Source: Zoogloea sp. (GTDB lineage Bacteria > Pseudomonadota > Gammaproteobacteria > Burkholderiales > Rhodocyclaceae). Taken from it: DNA of 64,000 nucleotides. The notes beneath the pieces are model-generated. The model saw nothing but the letters and a program-made list of their open reading frames with translations, had not been told where the DNA came from and made no database searches. Shown here one piece after another: positions 17,182 through 25,610 of the stretch (within the stretch, counting starts at the first letter, position 1; each line of letters begins with the position of its first letter). The stretch covers positions 1-64,000 of the forward strand of contig NZ_JAKLLN010000011.1 in the NCBI RefSeq assembly GCF_023150065.1, written 5' to 3'. A program made the position numbers and the translations under genes.

Positions 17182-18465
17182 ATGACCCAACGCATCCTGA
17201 CCTTCCTGCGCGGCACGGCCACCGTCTGCGCGCTGGCCCTTGCGTCCCTGGCACAGGCCCAGCTTTCCATCGAGATCACCGGCGCCGGCGCCAACCGCAT
17301 GCCGGTGGCCATCGCTAGCTTCGAGGGCGAAAGTACCCTGCCCCGCGCCGTCACCGACGTAGTGCGCGCCGACCTGGAGCGCAGCGGCCTGTTCAAGATG
17401 GTCGAGCTCGGCCCCTCGCCCATGGGCGCCGATACACCGCCCGACTTCGGCCGCGTGCGCTCCCGCGGTGCAGATGCCTTTGCCGTAGGCACCGTTGCCC
17501 CCTCGGGCAGCGGCCGCTACCAGGTGCAGTTCCGCCTCTTCGATGCCGCCAAGCAGGTCAGTCTGGGCAGCCAGGCCATGGTGATGGCCCCCAACCAGTA
17601 CCGCACCACCGGCCATCGCATTGCCGACTTCATCTACGAGAAGCTCACCGGCGAGCCCGGCGTGTTCTCCACCCGCATCGCCTACGTGCTGAAATCCGGT
17701 CCGCGCTACGAGCTGCAGATCGCCGACGCCGACGGCAGCAACGCCCAGACCGCCCTGGCCTCCAAGGAACCGATCATCTCCCCGGCCTGGTCGCCCGACG
17801 GCACCCGCCTGGCCTATGTGTCCTTCGAGGCCAAGAAGCCGGTGGTGTACGTGCACTCCCTGGCCACCGGCCAGCGCAACGTGGCTGCCAACTTCAAGGG
17901 CTCCAATTCGGCCCCGGCCTGGTCGCCCGACGGCCGCCGCCTGGCGGTGGTCCTGACCAAGGACGGCCAGTCCCAGCTCTACTCGGTCAACGCCGACGGC
18001 TCCGGCGTGCAGCGCCTGGCCTCCTCCTCGGGCATCGACACCGAGCCGGCCTGGTCCACCGACGGCTGGATCTACTTCACCTCCGACCGGGGCGGCAGCC
18101 CGCAGATCTACCGGGTTCCGGCCGGCGGCGGCGACGCCCAGCGGGTCAGCTTCGAAGGCAGCTACAACGTCAGCCCGCGCCCGTCTCCCGATGGCAAGAG
18201 CCTGGTCTATGTGTCCCGTAACGGCGGCCGCTTCCAGGTCACCATGCTCGACCTGGGCTCCCGCCAGACCCAAATCCTGACCGACTCGGCCAAGGACGAA
18301 TCCCCCAGCTTCGCCCCCAACGGGCGCATGGTGCTCTACGCCACCGAAGTCGGCGGCCGCGGCGTACTGGCCGCCGTGTCGTCCGACGGTCGTGTCAAGC
18401 AGCGTCTGTCGGTACAATCCGGCGACGTCCGCGAACCCGCCTGGGGTCCGCAGCCGCGCAACTGA
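17182..18465 (+). CDS. tolB: Tol-Pal system periplasmic beta-propeller TolB
   Basis: 427 residues with a signal peptide cut near AQA-QLSI. The N-terminal alpha/beta domain covers about 28-160. A six-bladed propeller follows, with repeated PAWSPDG-type motifs (SPAWSPDGTRLAY, APAWSPDGRRLAV, EPAWSTDGWIYF, SPRPSPDGKSLVY, SFAPNGRMVLY). It interacts with Pal and TolA and helps free Pal during septation. Length equals the family average. Its stop lies 61 nt before pal. Confidence 0.96.
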   Translation: MTQRILTFLRGTATVCALALASLAQAQLSIEITGAGANRMPVAIASFEGESTLPRAVTDVVRADLERSGLFKMVELGPSPMGADTPPDFGRVRSRGADAFAVGTVAPSGSGRYQVQFRLFDAAKQVSLGSQAMVMAPNQYRTTGHRIADFIYEKLTGEPGVFSTRIAYVLKSGPRYELQIADADGSNAQTALASKEPIISPAWSPDGTRLAYVSFEAKKPVVYVHSLATGQRNVAANFKGSNSAPAWSPDGRRLAVVLTKDGQSQLYSVNADGSGVQRLASSSGIDTEPAWSTDGWIYFTSDRGGSPQIYRVPAGGGDAQRVSFEGSYNVSPRPSPDGKSLVYVSRNGGRFQVTMLDLGSRQTQILTDSAKDESPSFAPNGRMVLYATEVGGRGVLAAVSSDGRVKQRLSVQSGDVREPAWGPQPRN

Positions 18466-18526
18466 CACCTATAAAACCTACACTCCCTTCCCACCCCGCC
18501 CCTTGCTTGCTCCCGGAGCCCACACC

Positions 18527-19084
18527 ATGAAGTACACCCGCGTTGCCCTGTCCCTGATCACCGTCGGCCTGCTGGCCGCCTGCACCTCTTCCCCCCCCAC
18601 CGATGGCCAGAGCGCCGTCGCCGTCGAAGACCGCTCCAGCGGTGCTGCCAGCTCCGGCGTGGATAACAGCCGTGTTGTCCCCGTCGACGCCGGCTCCGCC
18701 AATGGCAAGAGCGCCTACCCCGAGCTCAAGGACCCCAAGAGCGTCCTGTCCAAGCGCAGCGTGCTGTTCGACTACGACAGCTACGTGATCAAAGACCAGT
18801 ACCGCTCGCTGGTTGAAGCCCACGCCAAGTTCCTGACCAGCCACCCCAACGTCAAGATGCTGATCCAGGGCAACACCGACGAACGCGGCAGCCGCGAGTA
18901 CAACCTGGCCCTCGGCCAGAAGCGTGCCGACGCCGTCAAGAAAGCCCTGACCCTGCTGGGCGTGTCCGAAGGCCAGCTCGAGTCCGTCAGCCTCGGCGAA
19001 GAAAAGCCCAGCTGCGGCGATGCCAGCGAGTCCTGCTGGTCCGCCAACCGTCGCGGCGACATGCTTTATTCGGGTGAATTCTGA
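18527..19084 (+). CDS. pal: Peptidoglycan-associated lipoprotein Pal
   Basis: 185 residues: signal peptide with lipobox LLAAC (lipidated Cys19), a flexible stretch, then an OmpA-type domain with SVLFDYDSYVIKD, the peptidoglycan-binding motif GNTDERGSREYNLALGQKRA and a C-terminal pair of cysteines (about 163 and 170). It tethers the outer membrane to peptidoglycan at the division site. The start at 18527 is set by the lipoprotein signal. An in-frame extension upstream would overlap tolB. Its last base is shared with the first base of cpoB (TGATG). Confidence 0.96.
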   Translation: MKYTRVALSLITVGLLAACTSSPPTDGQSAVAVEDRSSGAASSGVDNSRVVPVDAGSANGKSAYPELKDPKSVLSKRSVLFDYDSYVIKDQYRSLVEAHAKFLTSHPNVKMLIQGNTDERGSREYNLALGQKRADAVKKALTLLGVSEGQLESVSLGEEKPSCGDASESCWSANRRGDMLYSGEF

Positions 19085-19836
19085 TGTTCCGGCGCCTTCT
19101 GCCCCGCCTGACGGCAGCACTGCTGGCGGGGCTGATCATCGCCCCGGCCCAGGCCGGCCTGTTTGACGACGATGAAGCCCGGGCGCGCATCAATGCCATG
19201 CGCACCGAGCTCAGCGGCCGTCTCGACAAGCTGGAAGCGAGCGCCCGGGCCCAGCTCGAGCTCGCCAACCAGATCGACCTGCTGAAAACCGAGATCGCCC
19301 GCCTGCGCGGTGAAAACGAGGTGCTCAGCAACGACCTGGCCAATGCCATCAAGCGGCAGAAGGACTTTTACCTCGATCTCGACAACCGCCTGCGCAAACT
19401 CGAGACCCCCGCCGCCAGCACCGACGCCGCCCCCCAGGCTGCGCCGGCGGCGGCGGCCGTCGACCCGGCAGCGGAGAGCCGCGACTACGAAGCGGCGCTG
19501 ACCCAGCTGCGCGGCGGCAAGTACAAGGAAGCCGCAGGCAGCTTCATCGCCTTCACCAAGGCTTACCCGAACAGCAGCTTCCTGCCCAGCGCCCACTTCT
19601 GGGCTGCCAGCGCCCTGTATCAGCAGAAAGACAACATCGGCGCCGCCGAACACTACGGCAAGGTGGCCAACCAGTGGCCCGACGACAGCCGTGCGCCGGA
19701 CGCCCTGCTCGGCCTGGCCAGCACCCAGCAGGCCCGCAACGACAACGTCGGCGCCACCCGCAGCCTCGAGAAGCTGGTCTCCCGCTACCCGAGCAGCTCG
19801 GCCGCGCAGATTGCCCGGCAACGCCTGAAGAAGTGA
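19084..19836 (+). CDS. cpoB: Cell division coordinator CpoB (YbgF)
   Basis: 250 residues: signal peptide cut after about AQA-GLFD, a trimerising coiled coil (about 32-108), an Ala/Pro linker, and a C-terminal TPR domain (about 131-250) with three repeats such as YEAALTQLRGGKYKEAAGSF. It links PBP1B activity to Tol-driven constriction in the periplasm. It is the last gene of the ybgC-tolQRAB-pal-cpoB block, whose order is fully conserved here. Confidence 0.93.
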   Translation: MFRRLLPRLTAALLAGLIIAPAQAGLFDDDEARARINAMRTELSGRLDKLEASARAQLELANQIDLLKTEIARLRGENEVLSNDLANAIKRQKDFYLDLDNRLRKLETPAASTDAAPQAAPAAAAVDPAAESRDYEAALTQLRGGKYKEAAGSFIAFTKAYPNSSFLPSAHFWAASALYQQKDNIGAAEHYGKVANQWPDDSRAPDALLGLASTQQARNDNVGATRSLEKLVSRYPSSSAAQIARQRLKK

Positions 19837-19889
19837 AAAACCCGCCAGCCCCGGGCCCGTCGGCCGGGGCTGTCACCGCACGCTCCGCC

Positions 19890-20549
19890 ATGCCCTCTAC
19901 CGGTCGCCCCGTCACCCTCCGCATCACCGAGATCTTCCACTCCCTCCAGGGTGAAACCTCCCGGGCCGGCCTGCCCACGGTCTTCGTGCGCCTCACCGGT
20001 TGCCCCCTGCGCTGCAGCTGGTGCGACACCGAGTATTCCTTCACCGGCGGCACTACCCGCAACCTCGACGACATCCTGGCCGACGTCGCTTCACACCACT
20101 GCCAGACGGTCTGCGTGACCGGCGGCGAGCCGCTCTCCCAGAAAAACTGCCTGCCCCTGCTGAGCGCCCTGTGCGATGCCGGCTATTCGGTCTCCCTGGA
20201 AACCAGCGGCGCCATCGACATCTCCGGGGTGGACCCGCGGGTGTCACGCATCATGGACCTCAAGGCCCCCGGCTCCGGCGAGGAGGCCCGCAACCTGTTG
20301 ACCAACATTCCCCTGCTCACCCGGCACGACGAACTCAAGCTGGTGCTGGCCGGAGAGGCCGACTACGCATGGGCCAAGGCCCAGATCGCCGAATACGGCC
20401 TGACCGAACGCTGCCCGGTGCTGCTGGCGCCGGTGCAGGGCCAGTTGCAGCCGGCCGACCTGGCAGCCTGGATCCTGCGTGACCGGCTGCCGGTGCGCAT
20501 GCAGGTCCAGCTCCACAAAATCATCTGGGGCAACGAACCCGGCCGCTGA
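19890..20549 (+). CDS. queE: 7-carboxy-7-deazaguanine synthase QueE (radical SAM)
   Basis: 219 residues. The radical-SAM cluster is CPLRCSWC with Cys38, Cys42 and Cys45 (CX3CX2C), preceded by ITEIFHSLQGETSRAGLPTVF, which is diagnostic for QueE. It converts 6-carboxytetrahydropterin to CDG in queuosine synthesis. I chose the ATG at 19890. A GTG at 19833 would give 19 more residues of low-complexity Pro/Ala sequence and is less likely. It is followed by queC, the next enzyme of the pathway. Confidence 0.93.
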   Translation: MPSTGRPVTLRITEIFHSLQGETSRAGLPTVFVRLTGCPLRCSWCDTEYSFTGGTTRNLDDILADVASHHCQTVCVTGGEPLSQKNCLPLLSALCDAGYSVSLETSGAIDISGVDPRVSRIMDLKAPGSGEEARNLLTNIPLLTRHDELKLVLAGEADYAWAKAQIAEYGLTERCPVLLAPVQGQLQPADLAAWILRDRLPVRMQVQLHKIIWGNEPGR

Positions 20550-20618
20550 ATCCGTCCGGCGGTCGTGCCCCGTCGACCGCCGGTCGACGTTACTATTTTC
20601 CGAGACACCGGAGAAATC

Positions 20619-21302
20619 ATGACTACCCCACGCCCCCGCGCCCTCGTCCTGCTCTCGGGCGGGCTTGATTCCGCCACCTGCCTGGCCATCGCCCGTGCCG
20701 AAGGCTTCGACGCCTATGCCCTGTCGGTCGAATACGGCCAGCGCCACGCCGCCGAGCTCGCCGCCGCCCAGCGCGTGGCCAAGGCTCTCGGCGCCAGCGC
20801 CCACCGGGTCGCCCACGTGGACCTGGGCCAGTTCGGCGGCTCCGCCCTCACCGACCCGGCCCTGGCCGTACCTACCGACGGCCTGGAAGGCGGCATCCCG
20901 ATCACCTACGTCCCGGCCCGCAACACCATCATGCTGTCCATCGCCCTGGCCTGGGCCGAGGTGCTAGAGGCCGACCACATTTACGTCGGCGTCAATGCGG
21001 TAGACTACTCGGGCTACCCCGACTGCCGCCCGGCCTTCATCAACGCCTTCGAAGCCATGGCCAACCTCGCCACCAAGGCAGGCGTGGAGGGCCACAAGCT
21101 GCACATCCACGCCCCGCTGATCGACCTCTCCAAGGCCGACATCATTCGCCGTGGCACCGCCCTGGGGGTGGATTACGGCCTCACCGTGTCCTGCTACCAG
21201 GCGGACGACGAGGGCCGCGCCTGCGGCCTGTGCGACGCCTGCCGGCTGCGCCGGGCCGGCTTCGAAGCCGCCGGTGTAGCCGACCCGACCCCATACCGCT
21301 GA
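20619..21302 (+). CDS. queC: 7-cyano-7-deazaguanine synthase QueC
   Basis: 227 residues. The PP-loop is [13 protein letters not shown] (about 11-23). The C-terminal zinc site is formed by Cys residues in [23 protein letters not shown]. It turns CDG into preQ0 with ATP and ammonia for queuosine in tRNA. The start at 20619 has a GGAGA ribosome site. Upstream in-frame codons are ignored. It lies 69 nt after queE in a two-gene queuosine unit. Confidence 0.95.
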   Translation: MTTPRPRALVLLSGGLDSATCLAIARAEGFDAYALSVEYGQRHAAELAAAQRVAKALGASAHRVAHVDLGQFGGSALTDPALAVPTDGLEGGIPITYVPARNTIMLSIALAWAEVLEADHIYVGVNAVDYSGYPDCRPAFINAFEAMANLATKAGVEGHKLHIHAPLIDLSKADIIRRGTALGVDYGLTVSCYQADDEGRACGLCDACRLRRAGFEAAGVADPTPYR

Positions 21303-21315
21303 CCCCTGCCCGGCC

Positions 21316-22422
21316 ATGGACGCCAGCACGCCCCTCCCCCTCGCTCCGGCCACCCTGGCCTGGCTGGCGTTTGCCATCGGCGGCGTGTTCGGCCTGGCCG
21401 CCCAGCGCAGCAACTTCTGCACCATGGGGGCCATCGCCGACATCCTCATCATGGAGGACTGGACCCGTCTGCGCATGTGGGCCCTGGCCGCCGCCACCGC
21501 CATCGCCGGCACCACCGCCTTGCAGATGAACGGGCTGATCGACGTGCATGGCTCCATTTACACCGGCGCCCGCCTGCCCTGGCTGTCCCACATCGTCGGC
21601 GGCGCCCTCTTCGGCATCGGCATGACCCTGGCCTCCGGCTGCGGCGCCAAGACCCTGGTACGCCTTGGCGGCGGCAACCTCAAGTCACTGGTGGTCTTCG
21701 TCTTCCTCGGGCTTTCCGCCTACATGACGCTCCGCGGCCTTTTTGGCGGCTGGCGCAGCGCCTGGCTCGACCCCTTCGTCGTCCAGTTCGACACCCACCA
21801 GGACCTTCCCACCCTGATCGCGACCCGTTTCGCTCTCGACATCCGCAGCGCCTGGCTGGCCTGCGCCGTGGTGGCGGCCGGCGGCCTCGGCCTGTTCGCC
21901 CTGTCGAGCCGTGAGATGTGGCGCCCCGCCCCCCTGTTCGGCAGCCTCGCCATCGGCGCCACCATCGTGGCGGGCTGGACCCTGAGCGGCTACCTGGGCT
22001 ACCTGCCTGAAGATCCGGAGACCCTCGAACCGGCCTTCCTGGCCACCAACAGCGGGCGCATGGAATCCCTCAGCTTCGTCGCCCCCCTCGCTTACTCCCT
22101 TGATCTGCTGATGCTGTGGACCGACAAGAGCCGCAGCGTCACTCTGGGTATCGCCCTGACGCTCGGCGTCATTGCCGGCTCCCTGCTGGCCGCGCTGCTC
22201 GGCCGCAGCTTCCGGATCGAGAGCTTTCGTGACGCCCCCGACCTGGCCCGCCACCTCGCCGGCGCCATGCTGATGGGCTTTGGCGGCGTCACCGCCCTGG
22301 GCTGCACCATCGGCCAGGGACTGAGCGGATTGTCCACCCTGGCCCTCGGCGCAGCCCTCACCGTGGCCGCAATTGTGGCGGGCGCCAGCCTGTCGATAAA
22401 AATTCAGCTACGAAACGCTTGA
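21316..22422 (+). CDS. YeeE/YedE-family sulfur-compound transporter
   Basis: 368 residues with about nine or ten membrane segments. The conserved cysteine motifs of the family are visible: AQRSNFCTMGA near the start, LASGCGAKTLVRLGGGN in the middle and LGCTIGQGLSG near the end. YeeE (TsuA) imports thiosulfate through three such Cys sites, so uptake of thiosulfate or a related sulfur species is likely. It begins 13 nt after queC and may be co-transcribed with it. The stop codon overlaps the -35 box of the tRNA-Lys promoter. Confidence 0.82.
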   Translation: MDASTPLPLAPATLAWLAFAIGGVFGLAAQRSNFCTMGAIADILIMEDWTRLRMWALAAATAIAGTTALQMNGLIDVHGSIYTGARLPWLSHIVGGALFGIGMTLASGCGAKTLVRLGGGNLKSLVVFVFLGLSAYMTLRGLFGGWRSAWLDPFVVQFDTHQDLPTLIATRFALDIRSAWLACAVVAAGGLGLFALSSREMWRPAPLFGSLAIGATIVAGWTLSGYLGYLPEDPETLEPAFLATNSGRMESLSFVAPLAYSLDLLMLWTDKSRSVTLGIALTLGVIAGSLLAALLGRSFRIESFRDAPDLARHLAGAMLMGFGGVTALGCTIGQGLSGLSTLALGAALTVAAIVAGASLSIKIQLRNA

Positions 22423-22446
22423 CGTAATTTTTGGTAGGGCTATAAT
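22419..22446 (+). promoter_or_regulatory. Sigma-70 promoter of tRNA-Lys(UUU)
   Basis: TTGACG (22419-22424) and TATAAT (22441-22446) are separated by 16 bp, and the tRNA begins 17 bp after the -10. The -35 element contains the TGA stop codon of the upstream transporter gene. Confidence 0.85.
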
Positions 22447-22462
22447 GCGCGTCTCTTCCGGG

Positions 22463-22538
22463 GGGTCGGTAGCTCAGTCGGTAGAGCAGCGGACTTTTAA
22501 TCCGTTGGTCGCGAGTTCGAATCTCGCCCGACCCACCA
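22463..22538 (+). tRNA. tRNA-Lys, anticodon UUU
   Basis: 76 nt including an encoded CCA. Acceptor stem GGGTCGG/CCGACCC, D-arm GCTC..GAGC, anticodon stem GCGGA/TCCGT with loop CTTTTAA giving anticodon TTT, and T-arm with GTTCGAATC. All cloverleaf arms pair. It reads AAA and AAG codons. Confidence 0.97.
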
Positions 22539-22550
22539 ACCGTTGGTGGG
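22532..22550 (+). repeat. Inverted repeat overlapping the tRNA 3' end
   Basis: CCCACCAAC (22532-22540) and GTTGGTGGG (22542-22550) form a perfect 9-bp inverted repeat around one base. The left arm includes three bases of the acceptor stem, the discriminator and the CCA end of tRNA-Lys(UUU). It may guide 3' processing or weakly terminate between the two tRNAs. Confidence 0.6.
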
Positions 22551-22576
22551 GCTATAATACCGGCTCCTGTAAGAAT

Positions 22577-22652
22577 GGGTTGTTAGCTCAGTTGGTAGAG
22601 CAGCGGACTCTTAATCCGTAGGTCGAGTGTTCGAGCCACTCACAACCCACCA
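22577..22652 (+). tRNA. tRNA-Lys, anticodon CUU
   Basis: 76 nt including CCA. Acceptor GGGTTGT/ACAACCC, D-arm as in the upstream copy, anticodon stem GCGGA/TCCGT with loop CTCTTAA giving anticodon CTT, and T-arm GAGTG/CACTC around TTCGAGC. A separate TATAAT at 22553-22558 suggests it can be transcribed from its own start as well as from the upstream promoter. It reads AAG codons, the preferred lysine codon in this GC-rich genome. Confidence 0.95.
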
Positions 22653-22662
22653 GATTGCAGAG

Positions 22663-22695
22663 ACAAGGCCACCCAACGCGGTGGCCTTGTTTTTT
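22663..22695 (+). terminator. Rho-independent terminator after the tRNA-Lys pair
   Basis: An 11-bp perfect stem (ACAAGGCCACC/GGTGGCCTTGT) with a six-base loop is followed by a run of T. It ends the tRNA transcript 10 nt after the second tRNA. Confidence 0.93.
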
Positions 22696-22924
22696 GGTGC
22701 ATCAGGAGGAAACTCCACGCATCGGGCAGCAGTACAACAGTGTTCATCTTCGCCTGCGATTCTGTTCGTGGGCACCCGTCGCCGGCCCGCCGAACAAAGA
22801 GCCGACATTCGATCGCCATCGCCCCTTCAGGCCTCGGCGCAAACTGGCCCACCACGGCGGTGGCGGGCCGCGGCCGACACGCCCCACACAGGGACGCCGC
22901 CCGGCCACCCACAAGGAGCCCGAC

Positions 22925-23188
22925 ATGGCCAAGGAAGAACTGATTGAAATGCATGGCAGCGTCACCGAAGTGCTGCCCGACGGTCGTTACCGCGTCACCC
23001 TCGACAACGGCCACACCCTGATCGCCTACTCCGGCGGCAAGCTGAAGAAGAACCACATCCGCATCATCGCCGGCGATGAAGTGACCCTCGAAATGTCGCC
23101 CTACGATCTGTCCAAGGGCCGCATCACCTTCCGCCACCTGCCGGCACGCCCCGGCGGTGCGCCGTCGCCGGCCCCGCGCCGCTACTGA
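22925..23188 (+). CDS. infA: Translation initiation factor IF-1
   Basis: 87 residues. The S1-like OB fold starts [20 protein letters not shown] and continues through [19 protein letters not shown] to [13 protein letters not shown]. The extra 15 residues at the C-terminus (Pro/Ala/Arg-rich) exceed the 72-residue E. coli form. Betaproteobacteria often carry such a longer stand-alone copy. The start at 22925 has AAGGAG seven bases upstream. Whether a second infA exists in the ribosomal operon cannot be seen from this window. Confidence 0.95.
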   Translation: MAKEELIEMHGSVTEVLPDGRYRVTLDNGHTLIAYSGGKLKKNHIRIIAGDEVTLEMSPYDLSKGRITFRHLPARPGGAPSPAPRRY

Positions 23189-23201
23189 GCGACATGCCCT
23201 G

Positions 23202-23234
23202 AAGCCCCTGCCGGAAACGCCAGGGGCTTTTTTG
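23202..23234 (+). terminator. Rho-independent terminator of infA
   Basis: Stem AAGCCCCTG/CAGGGGCTT followed by a seven-T tract, 13 nt after the infA stop. It also lies after the end of the convergent sensor-kinase gene. Confidence 0.92.
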
Positions 23235-23269
23235 TATCCGTACGCGCCGGCCGAAAGGGGGCCAAGAGC

Positions 23270-24832
23270 TCAGCCCGGGGCCTGGCGCGGCAACCACACC
23301 CGGAAGGTGCTGCCACGCCCCGGCTCGCTGCGCACGTCGATGCGGCCACCGTGCTTGCTGACAATGTCGTAGGAGATGGACAAGCCCAGCCCCGTCCCCT
23401 TGCCGACCGGCTTGGTGGTGTAGAAGGGGTCAAAGATCCGCGCCAGCACTTCCGGGCGCATGCCCCTGCCGCTGTCCTCGACTTCAATCCAGACCTGCTC
23501 GGCGTCATGCCCGCTGCGCACGGTGATGACGCCCCGCGCCTCGATGGCCTGGGCGGCGTTGACCAGCAGGTTCATCACCACCTGGTTGATCTGGGCGGGC
23601 AGACAGGGCACCCGCGGCAGCGCGGCATCGTACTGGCGCACCACCTCGGCCTTGTACTTGATCTCGTTCCAGACCACGTTGAGGGTGCATTCGATGCCGG
23701 CATTGAGGTCGGCTTCCTGCCATTCGGCGCTGTCCAGGCGGGAGAATTCCTTCAGATCGGCAACGATCTTGCGCACCCGGTCGAGACCATCGCGGGATTC
23801 GCGGACGAGGTCGACGCTGTCGGCCTTGATGTAGTCGAAGTCCGCCGCAACGAAATCCGCCTCCGTGGCCGTACCGGCCCGGCACGCCTCCAGCAAGCGG
23901 ACCATGGCCTCGTTGTAGCCCTTCAGGGCCCCCAGATTGGAATTGACGAAACCCACCGGGTTGTTGATCTCATGGGCGATGCCCGCCGCCAGCACGCCGA
24001 TGGAGGCCATTTTCTCCGACTGGAGCAACTGCCCGTGGGCTTCCTCCAGTTCCCCGATCTTGCCTGCCAGTTCGAACCAGCGCCGACGCAGCAGCTCCAG
24101 CAGCCCCCAGCCCACCGCCGTCACCACCAGCAGGGCCACGCCGTGGGCCAGCACGGTCTGCCGGATGCCGTCGCGGGTGGCCGCCTCGATGGGGCCATAG
24201 CCCTGGGACACGCTGATACCCCCGCGCACGTCCCCGACCTTGTAGCCCTGCTTGGCATGGCAGGCCATGCAGCTTTCCTGCACGCGCAAGGGCGCCATGT
24301 AGCGCAGCATGGTGCCCCGCGGGCCATTCTCGGTGCCCATGGTCTCCGCCACACCCCGCTCGAAGGCCTCCAGGGAGCGGCGCTCCCAGTCATCGGCCAG
24401 ATTGGCCGGCCGGATCGGCTTCAGGCTGGTCAGGCGAAACTCCACGCCCCCGTCCGATGCCGCCATGCCGGCGATCAGCCGGGTCATGTAGGCCGGGTTG
24501 ATCATGGTCATGGCCACCCCGTCAGTGGTCATCACGTCCCGCCGGGCGTGCTCCAAATAGGGATTGGGCTGGGTGTCCGGTGTAACCGGCACATACACAC
24601 CGCCATGGCTGGCGTTCCAGTTGCGGGTCAGCATGACCATGCGGAACATGTTGCGCGCCCCTTCGATGGCCACCCGCGTGGACTGCTCGCGGATCTCGGT
24701 GATCTGCAGTTCCAGGGAAGCCAGCACCACCACCGCCCACACTGCCAGGGGCAGCAGCCACCAGGCCCGCGAGCGGATGAGCTTGGGAATCGAACGAAGC
24801 CTGGCCGGGCCAAGCGGTGCTGAAGCGGACAT
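23270..24832 (-). CDS. Sensor histidine kinase with c-type heme (DUF3365/Tll0287-like) input domain
   Basis: 520 residues. Membrane helix 1 is at about 24-42. A periplasmic domain (43-225) ends with the heme motif ESCMACH (Cys188, Cys191, His192) inside the sequence family called DUF3365. Helix 2 is at 228-248. A short coiled coil precedes a HisKA-type kinase with H-box GIAHEINNPVGF (His287) and a HATPase domain with VEDSGRGM and GKGTGLGLS. Heme attached in the periplasm suggests sensing of redox state or a diatomic gas such as NO. No response regulator is adjacent, so the partner is unknown. Confidence 0.85.
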   Translation of the reverse strand: MSASAPLGPARLRSIPKLIRSRAWWLLPLAVWAVVVLASLELQITEIREQSTRVAIEGARNMFRMVMLTRNWNASHGGVYVPVTPDTQPNPYLEHARRDVMTTDGVAMTMINPAYMTRLIAGMAASDGGVEFRLTSLKPIRPANLADDWERRSLEAFERGVAETMGTENGPRGTMLRYMAPLRVQESCMACHAKQGYKVGDVRGGISVSQGYGPIEAATRDGIRQTVLAHGVALLVVTAVGWGLLELLRRRWFELAGKIGELEEAHGQLLQSEKMASIGVLAAGIAHEINNPVGFVNSNLGALKGYNEAMVRLLEACRAGTATEADFVAADFDYIKADSVDLVRESRDGLDRVRKIVADLKEFSRLDSAEWQEADLNAGIECTLNVVWNEIKYKAEVVRQYDAALPRVPCLPAQINQVVMNLLVNAAQAIEARGVITVRSGHDAEQVWIEVEDSGRGMRPEVLARIFDPFYTTKPVGKGTGLGLSISYDIVSKHGGRIDVRSEPGRGSTFRVWLPRQAPG

Positions 24833-25052
24833 GAGCGGATGATCGGAACGGAGTCCAGGCTTATAACGGCGCCACCGCCGTCAAACTGACCCCGGAAGAA
24901 ACGATCATCCTGCTTTTCCCATCAAGCAGACTCTTGACGGCGGGCAACTACGCCCGATGGCGGAGCGTTTAAGGTACCTGTCTGGGCCGACCTCGGCCCC
25001 ACCGATACCGGACAACGCGCCGGCGCAAGCTTCATCGAACAGGAGAGACCCC

Positions 25053-25559
25053 ATGCTCACGCTCCAGCAACTGCTCGATTCGTCGGGCAAGGACAACATC
25101 GATGCCCTGCGGACGCTTTACGAAGGGACCTTCGTATGCGCCCAGCGCCTGATCGCATTGAACCTCAGGGCCACCCAGTCGATCATGGAGAGCAACGTCT
25201 CGGGCATCAAGGCGGTGATGAGCGCCAAGGGCGTGCCGGGTTTCTGCGAAACCCAGTCGGAGATCGCCCACAAGCTGATCCAGCAGACGGTGGGCTACGC
25301 CGTGGACTTCAACGAGGTGATCGCCGAAAACCAGAATGAGCTCTCCGGGCTGCTCAAGGCGCGCTCCAGCTCGCTGGAGAAGGTGATCACCAGCAACAGC
25401 GCACCGGAGGCCTACGCAGCCGCGGGCGGGACGATGATGGTGGACGTGGTGCGGACCATGCTCGACGCCGCCACCAACTCGCGCAACTACATGCTGGAGA
25501 TGGCCCGGCAGGTGGATGCCTCGGTGGCAGGTGGCCTCGACAAGACCAGCGAAACCTGA
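25053..25559 (+). CDS. phaP: Phasin-family protein
   Basis: 168 residues, almost wholly helical, without Trp, fitting the phasin family that coats polyhydroxyalkanoate granules. It has the typical amphipathic central helices (LIALNLRATQSIMESNVSGIK, read 67-87 approx) and a C-terminal helix (MMVDVVRTMLDAATNSRNY). The start at 25053 has AGGAGA upstream. A longer frame from 24957 lacks a ribosome site. It stands alone, and no PHA synthase is nearby. The subfamily assignment rests on overall pattern only. Confidence 0.72.
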   Translation: MLTLQQLLDSSGKDNIDALRTLYEGTFVCAQRLIALNLRATQSIMESNVSGIKAVMSAKGVPGFCETQSEIAHKLIQQTVGYAVDFNEVIAENQNELSGLLKARSSSLEKVITSNSAPEAYAAAGGTMMVDVVRTMLDAATNSRNYMLEMARQVDASVAGGLDKTSET

Positions 25560-25610
25560 ACACACCTGGCGCGGGGAACGCGGGAGGCCGACCCCATGGT
25601 CAGCCTGCGG

